Position numbers and translations under genes: made by a program. The notes beneath the pieces were generated by a model that was not told where the DNA came from, made no database searches, and saw only the letters and a program-made list of their open reading frames with translations. Source: Deltaproteobacteria bacterium (GTDB lineage Bacteria > Desulfobacterota > WTBG01). Taken from it: a DNA stretch of 11,958 bases. This document shows positions 1 to 7,372 of the stretch, one piece after another. The stretch is from assembly GCA_013139225.1 (NCBI GenBank), contig WTBG01000145.1, positions 1 to 11,958 of the forward strand, written 5' to 3'. Numbering within the stretch: position 1 is the stretch's first letter; the number at the start of each line of letters is the position of its first letter.

Positions 1-56
1 TTACTCTATATCAACTTTTTTTATGAAAGAACCAATATTCTAGAAAGGATTTAATC

Positions 57-1766
57 ATGCGTTATTCTCAGATGTTGATACCTACACTCAAGGAGGACCC
101 GAGTGAAGCTGAAGTTTTAAGCCATAAATTGATGCTAAGAGCCGGGATGATTCGCAAACTGGCTGCTGGTATATACTCTTATCTGCCTCTTGCCCAGAGG
201 GTATTGAGAAAAACAGAACAGATTATTCGGGAAGAGATGAACCGGGCAGGGGCGCAGGAAGTTACTCTTCCTTTTGTTCAACCCGCGGAAATCTGGCAAA
301 AGAGCGGTAGATGGAATGTTTATGGTAAAGAACTGATGCGGCTTAAAGATCGCAACAACAGAGATTTTTGCTTGGGTCCTACCCATGAGGAAGTTGTTAC
401 CGAGCTGGTTAAAAATGAGGTGACCTCCTATCGTCAGCTCCCTCTTAATCTCTATCAGATTCATATCAAATTCAGAGATGAGATGAGACCACGTTTTGGA
501 ATCATGCGAGCAAGGGAATTTGTTATGAAAGATGCTTATAGTTTTGATGTAGATGAAAAGAGGGCTGAGGAAAGCTATCAGAGAATGTACCAAGCCTATC
601 ATAACATATTTAAAAGGTGTGGGCTTACGTTTAGAGCAGTGGAGGCAGATACGGGTCCTATTGGTGGCAATTTTTCTCACGAGTTCATGGTATTGGCTGA
701 AACGGGAGAGGACAGTATCTTTTCTTGTAACAGGTGTGATTATGCGGCAAGCGGAGATAAGGCAGAGACTGGGAAAGCGGAAGATGGATCTGCGGATAAT
801 TTGTCACTTGGTGAGCTGAAAAGTGTAAGAACCCCCAATAAACGAACAGTAGAAGAAGTAACCCAGTTCCTCAAGGTAAAACCTGAGCAGTTAATTAAGA
901 CGCTGATTTTTCAAGAGGGGGATAATACAATTGCTGCATTGATTCGAGGAGATCATGAAATAAATGAGTTAAAACTCCAAAATCTGCTTAAAACGGAAGA
1001 CCTCTTTTTGGCAAGTGATGAGGCTATAGAAAAAGTTACCAAAGCTCCTAAAGGATTTGCGGGTCCAGTCGGCCTGGACATCAAAGTATTTGCGGATAAT
1101 TCGTTGAAAGGGATGAAAAACTTTGTTACTGGTGGAAACGAGAAAGATGCCCATCTTGTAAATGTTAATCTGGAAAGGGATTTTCAGGTAGATAGCTTCT
1201 GCGACCTCCGTTTTGCAGCAGAGGGAGATTCCTGTCCCCGATGCGATCACGGTCAGTTGGTTATGAGTAGAGGAATAGAAGTAGGACATATATTCAAACT
1301 GGGTACCAAGTATAGTGAGGCACTGGGAGCAAAATTTTTGGATGATAAGGGAAAAGCAAAGTATATGGTAATGGGATGCTATGGTATAGGTGTGGGAAGA
1401 ACTGTAGCTGCGTCTATTGAACAGAATCATGATGAGAATGGTATCATTTTCCCCGTGAGTATAGCACCATTTGAAGTGATAATTGTTTCAGTAAAGCCTA
1501 AGAGTCCTGAGGTTAAAGATGCCTCTGAAAGAATATACGCTGCTCTTCTCAATGCCGGAGTAGATGTAATCCTTGATGATCGTGATGAGAGGCCAGGGAT
1601 AAAATTTAAAGATGCAGACCTCATAGGTATTCCACTGCGTATTACTGTTGGTGCAAAAGTAAAAGATGGCTATGTTGATATCAAGTTGAGGAAATCTCGT
1701 GAAGCCGTTTTAGTCAAGGTGGAAGAGATTGTGGAAAAAGTCAGGGAGATGATAAATAGTGATTAG
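57..1766 (+). CDS. proS: Proline--tRNA ligase (bacterial type with editing insertion)
   Basis: Cytoplasmic class II aminoacyl-tRNA synthetase that charges tRNA-Pro with proline. The 569 residues match the usual bacterial long form of about 570. The class II core shows the THEE segment at 109-112, the motif 2 stretch with FRDEMRPRFG at 139-148 followed by REFVMKDAYSFD, and motif 3 CYGIGVGR at 441-448. Between motifs 2 and 3, roughly residues 230-390, lies the YbaK-like insertion known to deacylate Ala-tRNA-Pro. It is bracketed by two CxxC pairs (C224/C227 and C393/C396) that could form a zinc knuckle; E. coli ProRS, as I recall it, lacks these cysteines. The C-terminal part from about residue 470 is the anticodon-binding domain. 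The ATG is preceded by AAGGA about 8 nt upstream. The end overlaps the start of rel by 8 bp. Identification is secure; the zinc site is inference. Confidence 0.97.
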   Translation: MRYSQMLIPTLKEDPSEAEVLSHKLMLRAGMIRKLAAGIYSYLPLAQRVLRKTEQIIREEMNRAGAQEVTLPFVQPAEIWQKSGRWNVYGKELMRLKDRNNRDFCLGPTHEEVVTELVKNEVTSYRQLPLNLYQIHIKFRDEMRPRFGIMRAREFVMKDAYSFDVDEKRAEESYQRMYQAYHNIFKRCGLTFRAVEADTGPIGGNFSHEFMVLAETGEDSIFSCNRCDYAASGDKAETGKAEDGSADNLSLGELKSVRTPNKRTVEEVTQFLKVKPEQLIKTLIFQEGDNTIAALIRGDHEINELKLQNLLKTEDLFLASDEAIEKVTKAPKGFAGPVGLDIKVFADNSLKGMKNFVTGGNEKDAHLVNVNLERDFQVDSFCDLRFAAEGDSCPRCDHGQLVMSRGIEVGHIFKLGTKYSEALGAKFLDDKGKAKYMVMGCYGIGVGRTVAASIEQNHDENGIIFPVSIAPFEVIIVSVKPKSPEVKDASERIYAALLNAGVDVILDDRDERPGIKFKDADLIGIPLRITVGAKVKDGYVDIKLRKSREAVLVKVEEIVEKVREMINSD

Positions 1767-3906
1767 GTTAAAAGACATCTCTGATAAAGTGCGCTCTTAT
1801 CACCCGGATCCTAGGATTGATCTCATAGAAAAGGCATATGTTTTTTCTGCCCAGGTTCATAAAGGTCAGCTGAGGCTTTCAGGAGAACCCTACCTTACTC
1901 ACCCTATGGAAGTAGCTGCTCTCCTGACGGAGCTTAAACTGGACGATGTGAGTATAGCTACCGGGCTTTTGCATGATACAGTAGAAGATACTTATACCAC
2001 CCTTGAAACGATTGACGAATTTTTCGGGCATGAAATTGCTTCACTGGTGGATGGAGTGACTAAAATCAGCAAGATCTTTTTCCATGCCTCTGAAGAGAAA
2101 CAGGCTGAGAACTTTCGGAAGATGGTCCTGGCAATGGCAAAAGATATTCGGGTGATCCTCATAAAATTGGCAGACCGGTTACACAATATGAGAACGTTAA
2201 ATTTTCTTCCCCAGGAGAAAACTTTTGAATTATCTCAGGAAACGCTTGATATTTATGCTCCTCTGGCAAATCGCTTGGGTATATTCTGGATAAAGAGTGA
2301 ACTGGAAGACCTTTCTCTACTTTATCTCCGCCCGGAAGTATATCACAATCTTGAAAAAAAGGTGGCCAGCAGGGAAAAAGAGACGGCAAAATATGTGCAT
2401 GAGGTAATTGAAATTATTAACAGCAAGCTGAAAGAATTTAATGTCAAAACAGAAGTACAGGGCAGGTCCAAGCACCTTTACAGTATTTACAGAAAGATGC
2501 AGCTCCAAAATCTGGATTTCGACCAGATCCATGATCTGATTGGCTTTAGGATTATTGTTGAAAGTGTTAAGGATTGTTATGAAACCCTGGGTGTCGTTCA
2601 CTTGCTCTGGAAACCGGTGCCGGGAAAGTTTAAGGATTATATTGCCATGCCAAAAGCCAATATGTACCAATCCTTACACACGACAGTGATTGGATTGGGG
2701 GGAAAGAGGATAGAGGTCCAGATCCGCACCCGGGAGATGCATGGCATTGCAGAACAGGGAATAGCCGCCCATTGGAAATATAAAGAGGGTAAGGATATAG
2801 AAAAGAAGGATGATAAGCAATTTGCCTGGCTGAGGCAGTTGTTAGAGTGGCAAAAAGATTTAAAGGACCCTAGAGAATTCCTTGACACAGTAAAAATAGA
2901 TCTCTTCCCTGAGGAAGTATATGTCTTCACCCCTAAAGGGACGGTAAAACAACTTCCCAGGGGAGCAACGCCTGTTGATTTTGCATACAGCATTCATACA
3001 GAGATAGGACATCACTGTGTTGGAGCTCGGGTCAATGGAAGGTTAGTCAATCTGAAATACCAACTAGTAAATGGAGATACGGTAGAAATTATTACTTCTA
3101 CACAACACAAACCCAGTAAGGACTGGCTTCGGTTTGTTAAAACTTCCAGGGCACGAACCAAGATCAATCATCTGATTAAACAGGAAGAAAGATCAAGAAG
3201 TGTTGAACTCGGAAGGGAGATATGTGAAAAAGAATTCAAAAAACGTGGGCTCAATTTCTTTAAACTGTCGAAGAAGGATATTATGGGCAAATGGCTCTCC
3301 GAGCTGAAGCTTAAGAATGAAGAGGAGCTGTTTGCTTCGGTAGGGTATGGAAGAATTTCAGCAAAGCAACTCGTTTATGCATTTATACCACCAGAAGAAC
3401 AAAGGGAAAAAGAGAAAGAGGTCTCTGGGATTAGGAAAGTTGCACGAAAGCTGACCGGTGAGAAGAAGAGCGGTATTATAGTGGAGGAAATTGATAATAT
3501 CCTGGTGAAATTCGGTAAATGTTGCAATCCTCTTCCTGGAGAAAAGATTAAGGGATACATTACCAGAGGCAGAGGAGTCACAGTTCACACCTATAATTGC
3601 GTCTACATTCAAGGCTGTGATCAGGAAAGGTTAATTGATGTGGAATGGGATCAAAAGAGGAAATTTGCTTATCCGGTTAAGATTGAAGTTGCGTCTATAG
3701 ATAAAAAGGGGATTTTGGCGGAAATCAGTGCTTCTATCTCAACAGCTGAAGCCAATATTTCTAATGCTAATGCCAGGACTATCGAAGATCAAAAAGCAGT
3801 GAGCACATTTGAATTAGAGGTAAATAATCTCAAGCATTTGAAAAATGTAATCAGATCAATTGAAAAGATTAAGGGAGTAATCAAAGTTAGTCGCTTAAAT
3901 CCCTAA
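1759..3906 (+). CDS. rel: Bifunctional (p)ppGpp synthetase/hydrolase, RelA/SpoT family
   Basis: Makes and degrades the stringent-response alarmone (p)ppGpp in the cytoplasm. At 715 residues it has the full long-RSH layout. The N-terminal HD hydrolase has H48, H72-D73 followed by TVEDT, and D139 in LADRLHNMR. The synthetase has KFKD at 290-293 (place of the RxKD motif of bifunctional enzymes, as against ExDD in synthetase-only RelA), MPKxNxYQSLHTT and EVQIRT starting at E319. A TGS domain follows at about 384-445, then the conserved-cysteine region around C588-C589 (GKCCNPLPGEKIKGY), and an ACT domain from about 640 to the end. Both catalytic sites look intact, so a bifunctional Rel is expected. 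The start is GTG, with GGGAG about 10 nt upstream inside the end of proS; the 8-bp overlap suggests translational coupling. The stop overlaps that of convergent rpmB. Confidence 0.96.
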   Translation: MIRLKDISDKVRSYHPDPRIDLIEKAYVFSAQVHKGQLRLSGEPYLTHPMEVAALLTELKLDDVSIATGLLHDTVEDTYTTLETIDEFFGHEIASLVDGVTKISKIFFHASEEKQAENFRKMVLAMAKDIRVILIKLADRLHNMRTLNFLPQEKTFELSQETLDIYAPLANRLGIFWIKSELEDLSLLYLRPEVYHNLEKKVASREKETAKYVHEVIEIINSKLKEFNVKTEVQGRSKHLYSIYRKMQLQNLDFDQIHDLIGFRIIVESVKDCYETLGVVHLLWKPVPGKFKDYIAMPKANMYQSLHTTVIGLGGKRIEVQIRTREMHGIAEQGIAAHWKYKEGKDIEKKDDKQFAWLRQLLEWQKDLKDPREFLDTVKIDLFPEEVYVFTPKGTVKQLPRGATPVDFAYSIHTEIGHHCVGARVNGRLVNLKYQLVNGDTVEIITSTQHKPSKDWLRFVKTSRARTKINHLIKQEERSRSVELGREICEKEFKKRGLNFFKLSKKDIMGKWLSELKLKNEEELFASVGYGRISAKQLVYAFIPPEEQREKEKEVSGIRKVARKLTGEKKSGIIVEEIDNILVKFGKCCNPLPGEKIKGYITRGRGVTVHTYNCVYIQGCDQERLIDVEWDQKRKFAYPVKIEVASIDKKGILAEISASISTAEANISNANARTIEDQKAVSTFELEVNNLKHLKNVIRSIEKIKGVIKVSRLNP

Positions 3907-4139
3907 GATAGAACCTCTTCATTTTTTAATTCAAGAGGGATTCTGGTTTTGGGTGGTTTAAGGATCAAACCTGAGCGGATGCACCTCGTGCACACATTAA
4001 TCCTTTTTACACCACCGTTTTTAAACACTCTGACCTTTTGAATGTTGGGGTGCCACACCTTTTTGGTTTTATTATGGGCATGACTGACGTTGTAGCCAAC
4101 CTGCCGTCCTTTCCCACAAATCTCACAGACTTTAGACAT
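3903..4139 (-). CDS. rpmB: Large ribosomal subunit protein bL28
   Basis: Small basic protein of the 50S subunit, 78 residues, a normal bL28 length. It begins with MSKVCEICGKG and contains the family's VSHAHNKTKK stretch. Two CxxC pairs, C5/C8 and C50/C53, mark the zinc-binding (C+) form, as opposed to the zinc-independent form some bacteria use under zinc limitation. A Shine-Dalgarno GAGG lies about 8 nt before the ATG. The gene stands alone on the - strand, without the rpmG partner often seen next to it. Its TAG shares bases with the stop of rel, leaving no room for a terminator between the two genes. Its leader carries an inverted repeat at 4196-4229. Confidence 0.95.
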   Translation of the reverse strand: MSKVCEICGKGRQVGYNVSHAHNKTKKVWHPNIQKVRVFKNGGVKRINVCTRCIRSGLILKPPKTRIPLELKNEEVLS

Positions 4140-4195
4140 TTTTATTCCTCGCTTTCTTCAAAAGATATGGGAAATTATCATATTTTGCAAATTTT

Positions 4196-4229
4196 GGCAA
4201 GTGTTTTTCACTCGTTTTTTGCACTTGCC
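4196..4229 (-). promoter_or_regulatory. Inverted repeat in the rpmB leader
   Basis: An 8-bp perfect inverted repeat, GGCAAGTG (4196-4203) and CACTTGCC (4222-4229), separated by 18 bases. It sits about 57 bases upstream of the rpmB start, so it would be transcribed in the leader if the promoter lies beyond it. AGTG at 4200-4203 can instead pair with CACT at 4209-4212, so two exclusive hairpins are possible. It could be a ribosomal-protein autoregulatory leader or a DNA operator; neither is shown. Confidence 0.4.
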
Positions 4230-4267
4230 TTAATTTTATGTCTTAAACGTACTATTATTTAACTTTT

Positions 4268-4309
4268 AATCCAGATTTTGCAGTAGGCGTCGCAGCAAAT
4301 TCTGGGATT
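4268..4309. repeat. Imperfect inverted repeat, function unknown
   Basis: CCAGATTTTGC (4271-4281) and GCAAATTCTGG (4294-4304) are reverse complements except at one position, with 12 bases between them. The pairing extends outward (AATCC against GGATT) with one bulged G. Neither side is followed by a clean T-run, so it is not an obvious intrinsic terminator. It lies between rpmB and the small reading frame at 4384 and could be a regulatory RNA hairpin or a remnant repeat. Confidence 0.35.
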
Positions 4310-4383
4310 ATTACCACAAAATACTTAAAGTTTCCTCTTTAATTTTACGATACTATCCATAGATTTTAACAGGGAGAGAGACA

Positions 4384-4542
4384 ATGAGAACTATAAATTT
4401 AGTTGTACTTTTTCTTCTCTGCTTTGCGTTGTATGGCATATGTGAATTTAAAGGAGTTCGCGGCTATTATCATGGATTGCCTTGTTTAATCAGTGCATTT
4501 TTGCTCGCAAGGTACAAATTGAAGCTTGCAGCATATTTTTAG
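4384..4542 (+). CDS. Possible small membrane peptide (52 aa)
   Basis: A 52-codon frame starting with ATG, with a purine-rich Shine-Dalgarno (GGGAGAGAG) about 4-10 nt upstream and a TAG stop. The product begins MRTINLVVLFLLCFALYG, a short positive N-terminus and a hydrophobic stretch at about 4-19, then a middle part with E21, K23 and R26, a second weakly hydrophobic segment at about 31-42, and a basic end (RYKLK). This fits a small membrane or secreted peptide with one or two membrane segments. I recognise no family. The frame is too short to be trusted without conservation, and it may be chance within an intergenic region; the good ribosome site is the main argument for it. Confidence 0.4.
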   Translation: MRTINLVVLFLLCFALYGICEFKGVRGYYHGLPCLISAFLLARYKLKLAAYF

Positions 4543-4649
4543 TATTTCATCTCAAACGAACAGCAACTCGTCTCAACCCTCCGTTATTTTTACCATTTTT
4601 AGATACCGTTGATTATCCCCCTTTTTCTAAGAAATTTGCTTAAATGAAC

Positions 4650-4678
4650 TTGACAAACAAAAACATAAATGCTATCAA
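4650..4678 (+). promoter_or_regulatory. Sigma70-type promoter of the Fe-S protein gene
   Basis: A perfect -35 TTGACA (4650-4655), a 17-base spacer and -10 TATCAA (4673-4678). Transcription would start near 4685, giving a leader of about 120 bases before the ATG at 4805. A second weaker candidate lies downstream (ATGACG 4711-4716, 17 bases, TATAAG 4734-4739). Confidence 0.65.
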
Positions 4679-4706
4679 TTTGCGTCTGAATGTTAATTTG
4701 TAAAGA

Positions 4707-4724
4707 TTGAATGACGTTCGTCAA
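4707..4724. promoter_or_regulatory. Palindromic operator candidate (TGACG-TT-CGTCA)
   Basis: TGACG (4712-4716) and CGTCA (4719-4723) form a perfect inverted repeat with a 2-base spacer, in a wider TTGAATGACGTTCGTCAA context. It lies about 27 bases downstream of the start expected from the promoter at 4650 and overlaps the -35 of the weaker candidate at 4711. That position suits a repressor such as a TetR-type dimer. No regulator gene is in the window, so the protein is unknown. Confidence 0.4.
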
Positions 4725-4804
4725 TACGCGTTGTATAAGGGGAGAATATTTATAATCAAACCAAACTGAATGCTACTTAATTATTAGTTAATGGAGGAGA
4801 AAAG

Positions 4805-6100
4805 ATGGCTTTAGAGAAAATAGAATATGATGCCAGTCACTGTCAAAGATGCTCAACCTGTAAATGGATACACCTGTGGGAGGTAAAAAGTCATCGCTTT
4901 TCAAAAAGCTGTCCCTCTCTGGTATATGGAAAGTTTGACTGCTATGCGGCTCAGGGTAAAAATGATATTGCTACTGGGCTGTTAAAAGGTGAGTTAACCT
5001 GGGAGCAATCGACAGATAAACTTCTTGAAATTATTTATCGTTGCCCTATGTGTGCGGCCTGTGATATCAATTGTAAACGGGTAATGGATTTAGACATTAT
5101 TGGTGTCCTTGAGGCATTAAGGGAAGAAGCTTGTGAAAGGGGTTATGGACCCCTTCCTGCCCATAAGGAGTTTATTACCAGTATTCAGCAGTATGATAAT
5201 GTGTGGAAGCAACCTCGTACCCGAAGAGCTAACTGGGCTAGAAAGCTTGATATTAAAGATTTGAGTAAGCCAAAAGAGAAGGCTGAGGTTCTTTATTTTG
5301 TCGGTTGTACTTATGCCTATAAGCCGGGAGTTGATGTTGTTCCTATAGGTACTGCTGAGGTGTTAAAGAAAGCTGGAGTCGATTTCGGTATTTTGGGTGT
5401 AAAAGAACTTTGTTGCGGTGGTATTTGTGACAATGTGGGAGATAAAAAGAGCTTTGAAGAGATTGCAGAGAAAAATCTAAAAATGTTCAAAGAAACCGGT
5501 GCTAAAACCATCATTACCAACTGCCCTGGGTGTTCTATGACCTTCAGTGAGAAATATGCCCGTCATCTAAAGATTAATACTTCTGATTTAGATTATCAGG
5601 TAGTGCATGCAACGGATTATATTAATGATCTAATCAAAAAAGGTAAAATCAAACTGACTAAAAATGTAGATATGAAAATAACCTATCATGACCCCTGTCA
5701 TCTCGGGCGTAGAAACGAGCCTTACAAACACTGGGAAGGGAAAAGGATTGAATTTGGTTTGACTGACCCACCGAGGGAACTTAATCGAGGAGTTCACGGT
5801 GGTTATGAGCAACCAAGGGAAATATTAAAGGCGATTCCTGGGTTGGAGTTGGTTGAGATGGAGCGCATTAAGGAATATTCATGGTGTTGTGGTTCTGGAG
5901 GAGGAGCCAAGTCTGCTTTCCCTGATTTTGCTATTTCGACAGGTCAGGAGAGAATTGAGGAAGCGAAAACTACTGGTGCAAGTGCTATCGTGAGTGCCTG
6001 TCCATGGTGTGAAACCCATTTAAAGGATTCTATTGATTCAATGGATGAATCAATGAAGGTCTATAGTTTTATTGAACTGGTTAAGCAGGCTATGGAATAG
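4805..6100 (+). CDS. HdrD-like (Fe-S)-binding oxidoreductase with two CCG domains
   Basis: A 431-residue soluble protein resembling the HdrD/GlpC class, which passes electrons through [4Fe-4S] clusters to disulfide or similar substrates. The N-terminal part has two cluster motifs. The first is unusual: C13-x2-C16-x2-C19 with the fourth candidate, C36-P37, 16 residues later. The second is C80-x2-C83-x2-C86-x3-C90. Two cysteine-rich CCG domains follow. Domain one has C168, CCGG at C203/C204 with an extra C208, and CPGC at C240/C243. Domain two has HDPC at C298, CCGSGGG at C361/C362 and CPWC at C399/C402. There is no membrane segment or signal peptide. GGAGG lies 7 nt before the ATG. It has its own promoter and ends in a strong hairpin, so it may be monocistronic. 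The partner and substrate are not evident; a benzoyl-CoA-reductase-type BamD role or a lactate/glycolate-oxidase-type subunit role cannot be chosen from sequence alone. Confidence 0.9.
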   Translation: MALEKIEYDASHCQRCSTCKWIHLWEVKSHRFSKSCPSLVYGKFDCYAAQGKNDIATGLLKGELTWEQSTDKLLEIIYRCPMCAACDINCKRVMDLDIIGVLEALREEACERGYGPLPAHKEFITSIQQYDNVWKQPRTRRANWARKLDIKDLSKPKEKAEVLYFVGCTYAYKPGVDVVPIGTAEVLKKAGVDFGILGVKELCCGGICDNVGDKKSFEEIAEKNLKMFKETGAKTIITNCPGCSMTFSEKYARHLKINTSDLDYQVVHATDYINDLIKKGKIKLTKNVDMKITYHDPCHLGRRNEPYKHWEGKRIEFGLTDPPRELNRGVHGGYEQPREILKAIPGLELVEMERIKEYSWCCGSGGGAKSAFPDFAISTGQERIEEAKTTGASAIVSACPWCETHLKDSIDSMDESMKVYSFIELVKQAME

Positions 6101-6143
6101 TGGGGAGCATATTGCCCCTGTTATTTAGCAGAAGTATATTCTT

Positions 6144-6178
6144 AAGAGCTCAGGTATGATAGCATGCCTGGGCTCTTT
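6144..6178 (+). terminator. Hairpin terminator after the Fe-S protein gene
   Basis: A near-continuous stem of about 15 bp: AGAGCTCAGG (6145-6154) pairs with CCTGGGCTCT (6167-6176) through one G-T wobble, and TATG (6155-6158) continues it against CATG (6163-6166). The loop is 4 bases (6159-6162). The following T-run is short (TTTACTT), so termination may be partial and the U32 gene could receive read-through. Confidence 0.7.
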
Positions 6179-6212
6179 ACTTGATTAACTAAAGAGAACA
6201 AAATTTAACATT

Positions 6213-7241
6213 ATGATTAAAATACTGTCTCCTGTAAGTCGATGTGATGAAGTTGAGGATGTAATTGTAGCAGGAGCCGACGAACTTTATTGTGGTATCC
6301 TTCTGGATGACTGGATAAAGGGATATACTGTATCTGCCTCTTTAAACAGAAGACAAGAAGATAATACCATCCTCGGTACCAGTCCGCATTTTAAGAGTTT
6401 TGAAGAGCTAAAAGAAAGTGTTGAAATAGCACATTCCCGTAGCGTGCCTGTTATTCTAACCCTGAATGAGCATTACTATTCAAAAGATCAATATCCTTAT
6501 TTGTTGTCCTATGTTGATAAGGTACTTGAAGCAGGGGTAGATGCTTTCATTATTGGGGATGTTGCTTTTATTTTAAGTTTGCGAGAGAGGGGAATATCCA
6601 CAGATATCCATATCAGCACAGCCGGCACAGCCTTTAATTCGGAAACCGTAAGATTTTATCAAGAGCTTGGAGCTTCCCGTGTTATCTTACCAAGACATTT
6701 GACCATTGAAGAAATTGAGTCTATAGCCAGTGAGGTTTCCGATGTAGAACTTGAAGCCTTTATCCTCAATTCTCGTTGTGCTAACATTGACGGTTTTTGC
6801 ACTTTCCAGCATGGATTGGCAGATCTTTTTCCTGATGAAAAGGTTAAAGAACAGTATCTAAATGCCTGTATGCTGTCTTATAAAATTTCTGTTTATCCCG
6901 ATGCCAAAGTAGAATCGGATCCTGATATCAAAGAGAAAATCTCTTGGGAACGGCAGTCTATCTGGTCTGCGCTCCATATTGACGACCGCCCCTGCGGTGC
7001 ATGTGCTCTCTTTGAATTTAGTAAGATAGGACTTCATGGGGTTAAGATTGTGGGGAGGCAGAATGCAAAGAGCAAAAAGATAAAGGATGTTATATTTCTT
7101 AGGACGTTAATCGATTCTCTTTCAGAAAAAAACCCCAGCAAAGAAGAATTCAGGAAATTTTCTCGTAGATTGTACCAGGAAACTTACGAGTGGCCCTGTC
7201 TTATATTTAAGTGCTATTATCCTTCCGTACTATTGTCTTAA
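6213..7241 (+). CDS. U32 family protein (UbiU/UbiV-like TIM-barrel Fe-S protein)
   Basis: A 342-residue protein of the family called peptidase U32. Several characterised members are not proteases but Fe-S proteins in prephenate- or O2-independent hydroxylations (UbiU/UbiV in ubiquinone synthesis, TrhP on tRNA, RlhA on rRNA). The N-terminus MIKILSPVSRCDEVEDVIVAGADELYCG is the typical first strand and helix. The signature EAFILNSRCANIDGFC gives C189-x6-C196, and C219 plus C261 (or C264) complete a likely [4Fe-4S] site with spacing like that known for UbiU. The length is close to UbiU (about 330) and shorter than TrhP (about 450). It is cytoplasmic, with no signal sequence. The ribosome site is weak (AAAGAGA about 17-23 nt upstream), and the gene follows a hairpin, so expression may depend on read-through or an unseen promoter. 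The substrate is unknown; a link to the upstream Fe-S protein is only inferred from proximity. Confidence 0.88.
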   Translation: MIKILSPVSRCDEVEDVIVAGADELYCGILLDDWIKGYTVSASLNRRQEDNTILGTSPHFKSFEELKESVEIAHSRSVPVILTLNEHYYSKDQYPYLLSYVDKVLEAGVDAFIIGDVAFILSLRERGISTDIHISTAGTAFNSETVRFYQELGASRVILPRHLTIEEIESIASEVSDVELEAFILNSRCANIDGFCTFQHGLADLFPDEKVKEQYLNACMLSYKISVYPDAKVESDPDIKEKISWERQSIWSALHIDDRPCGACALFEFSKIGLHGVKIVGRQNAKSKKIKDVIFLRTLIDSLSEKNPSKEEFRKFSRRLYQETYEWPCLIFKCYYPSVLLS

Positions 7242-7372
7242 AACAAACCCATTTAATCACAACTTCCTTGCTAAACTTTCTTAAATAATTACCGATAAGT
7301 AATATTAAATACAGATTGTATTGAAATTTTGTCACAGATTTTTATTCGTAAGGCCGGACGAGGGAGAAGTAC

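Larger units (their letters stand above)
4140..4804. other. Intergenic region between rpmB and the Fe-S protein gene
   Basis: Spacer of about 665 bases between divergently oriented rpmB and the Fe-S gene. It holds the rpmB leader with an inverted repeat (4196-4229), a second imperfect hairpin (4268-4309), one possible 52-codon gene (4384-4542), a sigma70-type promoter (4650-4678) and a palindrome (4712-4723). I see no longer reading frame that looks coding, no RNA gene and no mobile-element end. No convincing promoter for rpmB could be picked out. Confidence 0.6.

Noticed and set aside
969..1430. Long - strand frame inside proS and similar frames inside rel, hisA and hisF
   Set aside because: They are shadows of strongly conserved genes and their products look like no protein family.
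4038..4262. 74-codon + strand frame across rpmB
   Set aside because: It is antisense to the securely identified bL28 gene for most of its length and has no convincing ribosome site.
6181..6209. TTGATT-17-TTTAAC as promoter of the U32 gene
   Set aside because: Poor -10, and the start would fall about at the ATG, leaving no leader.
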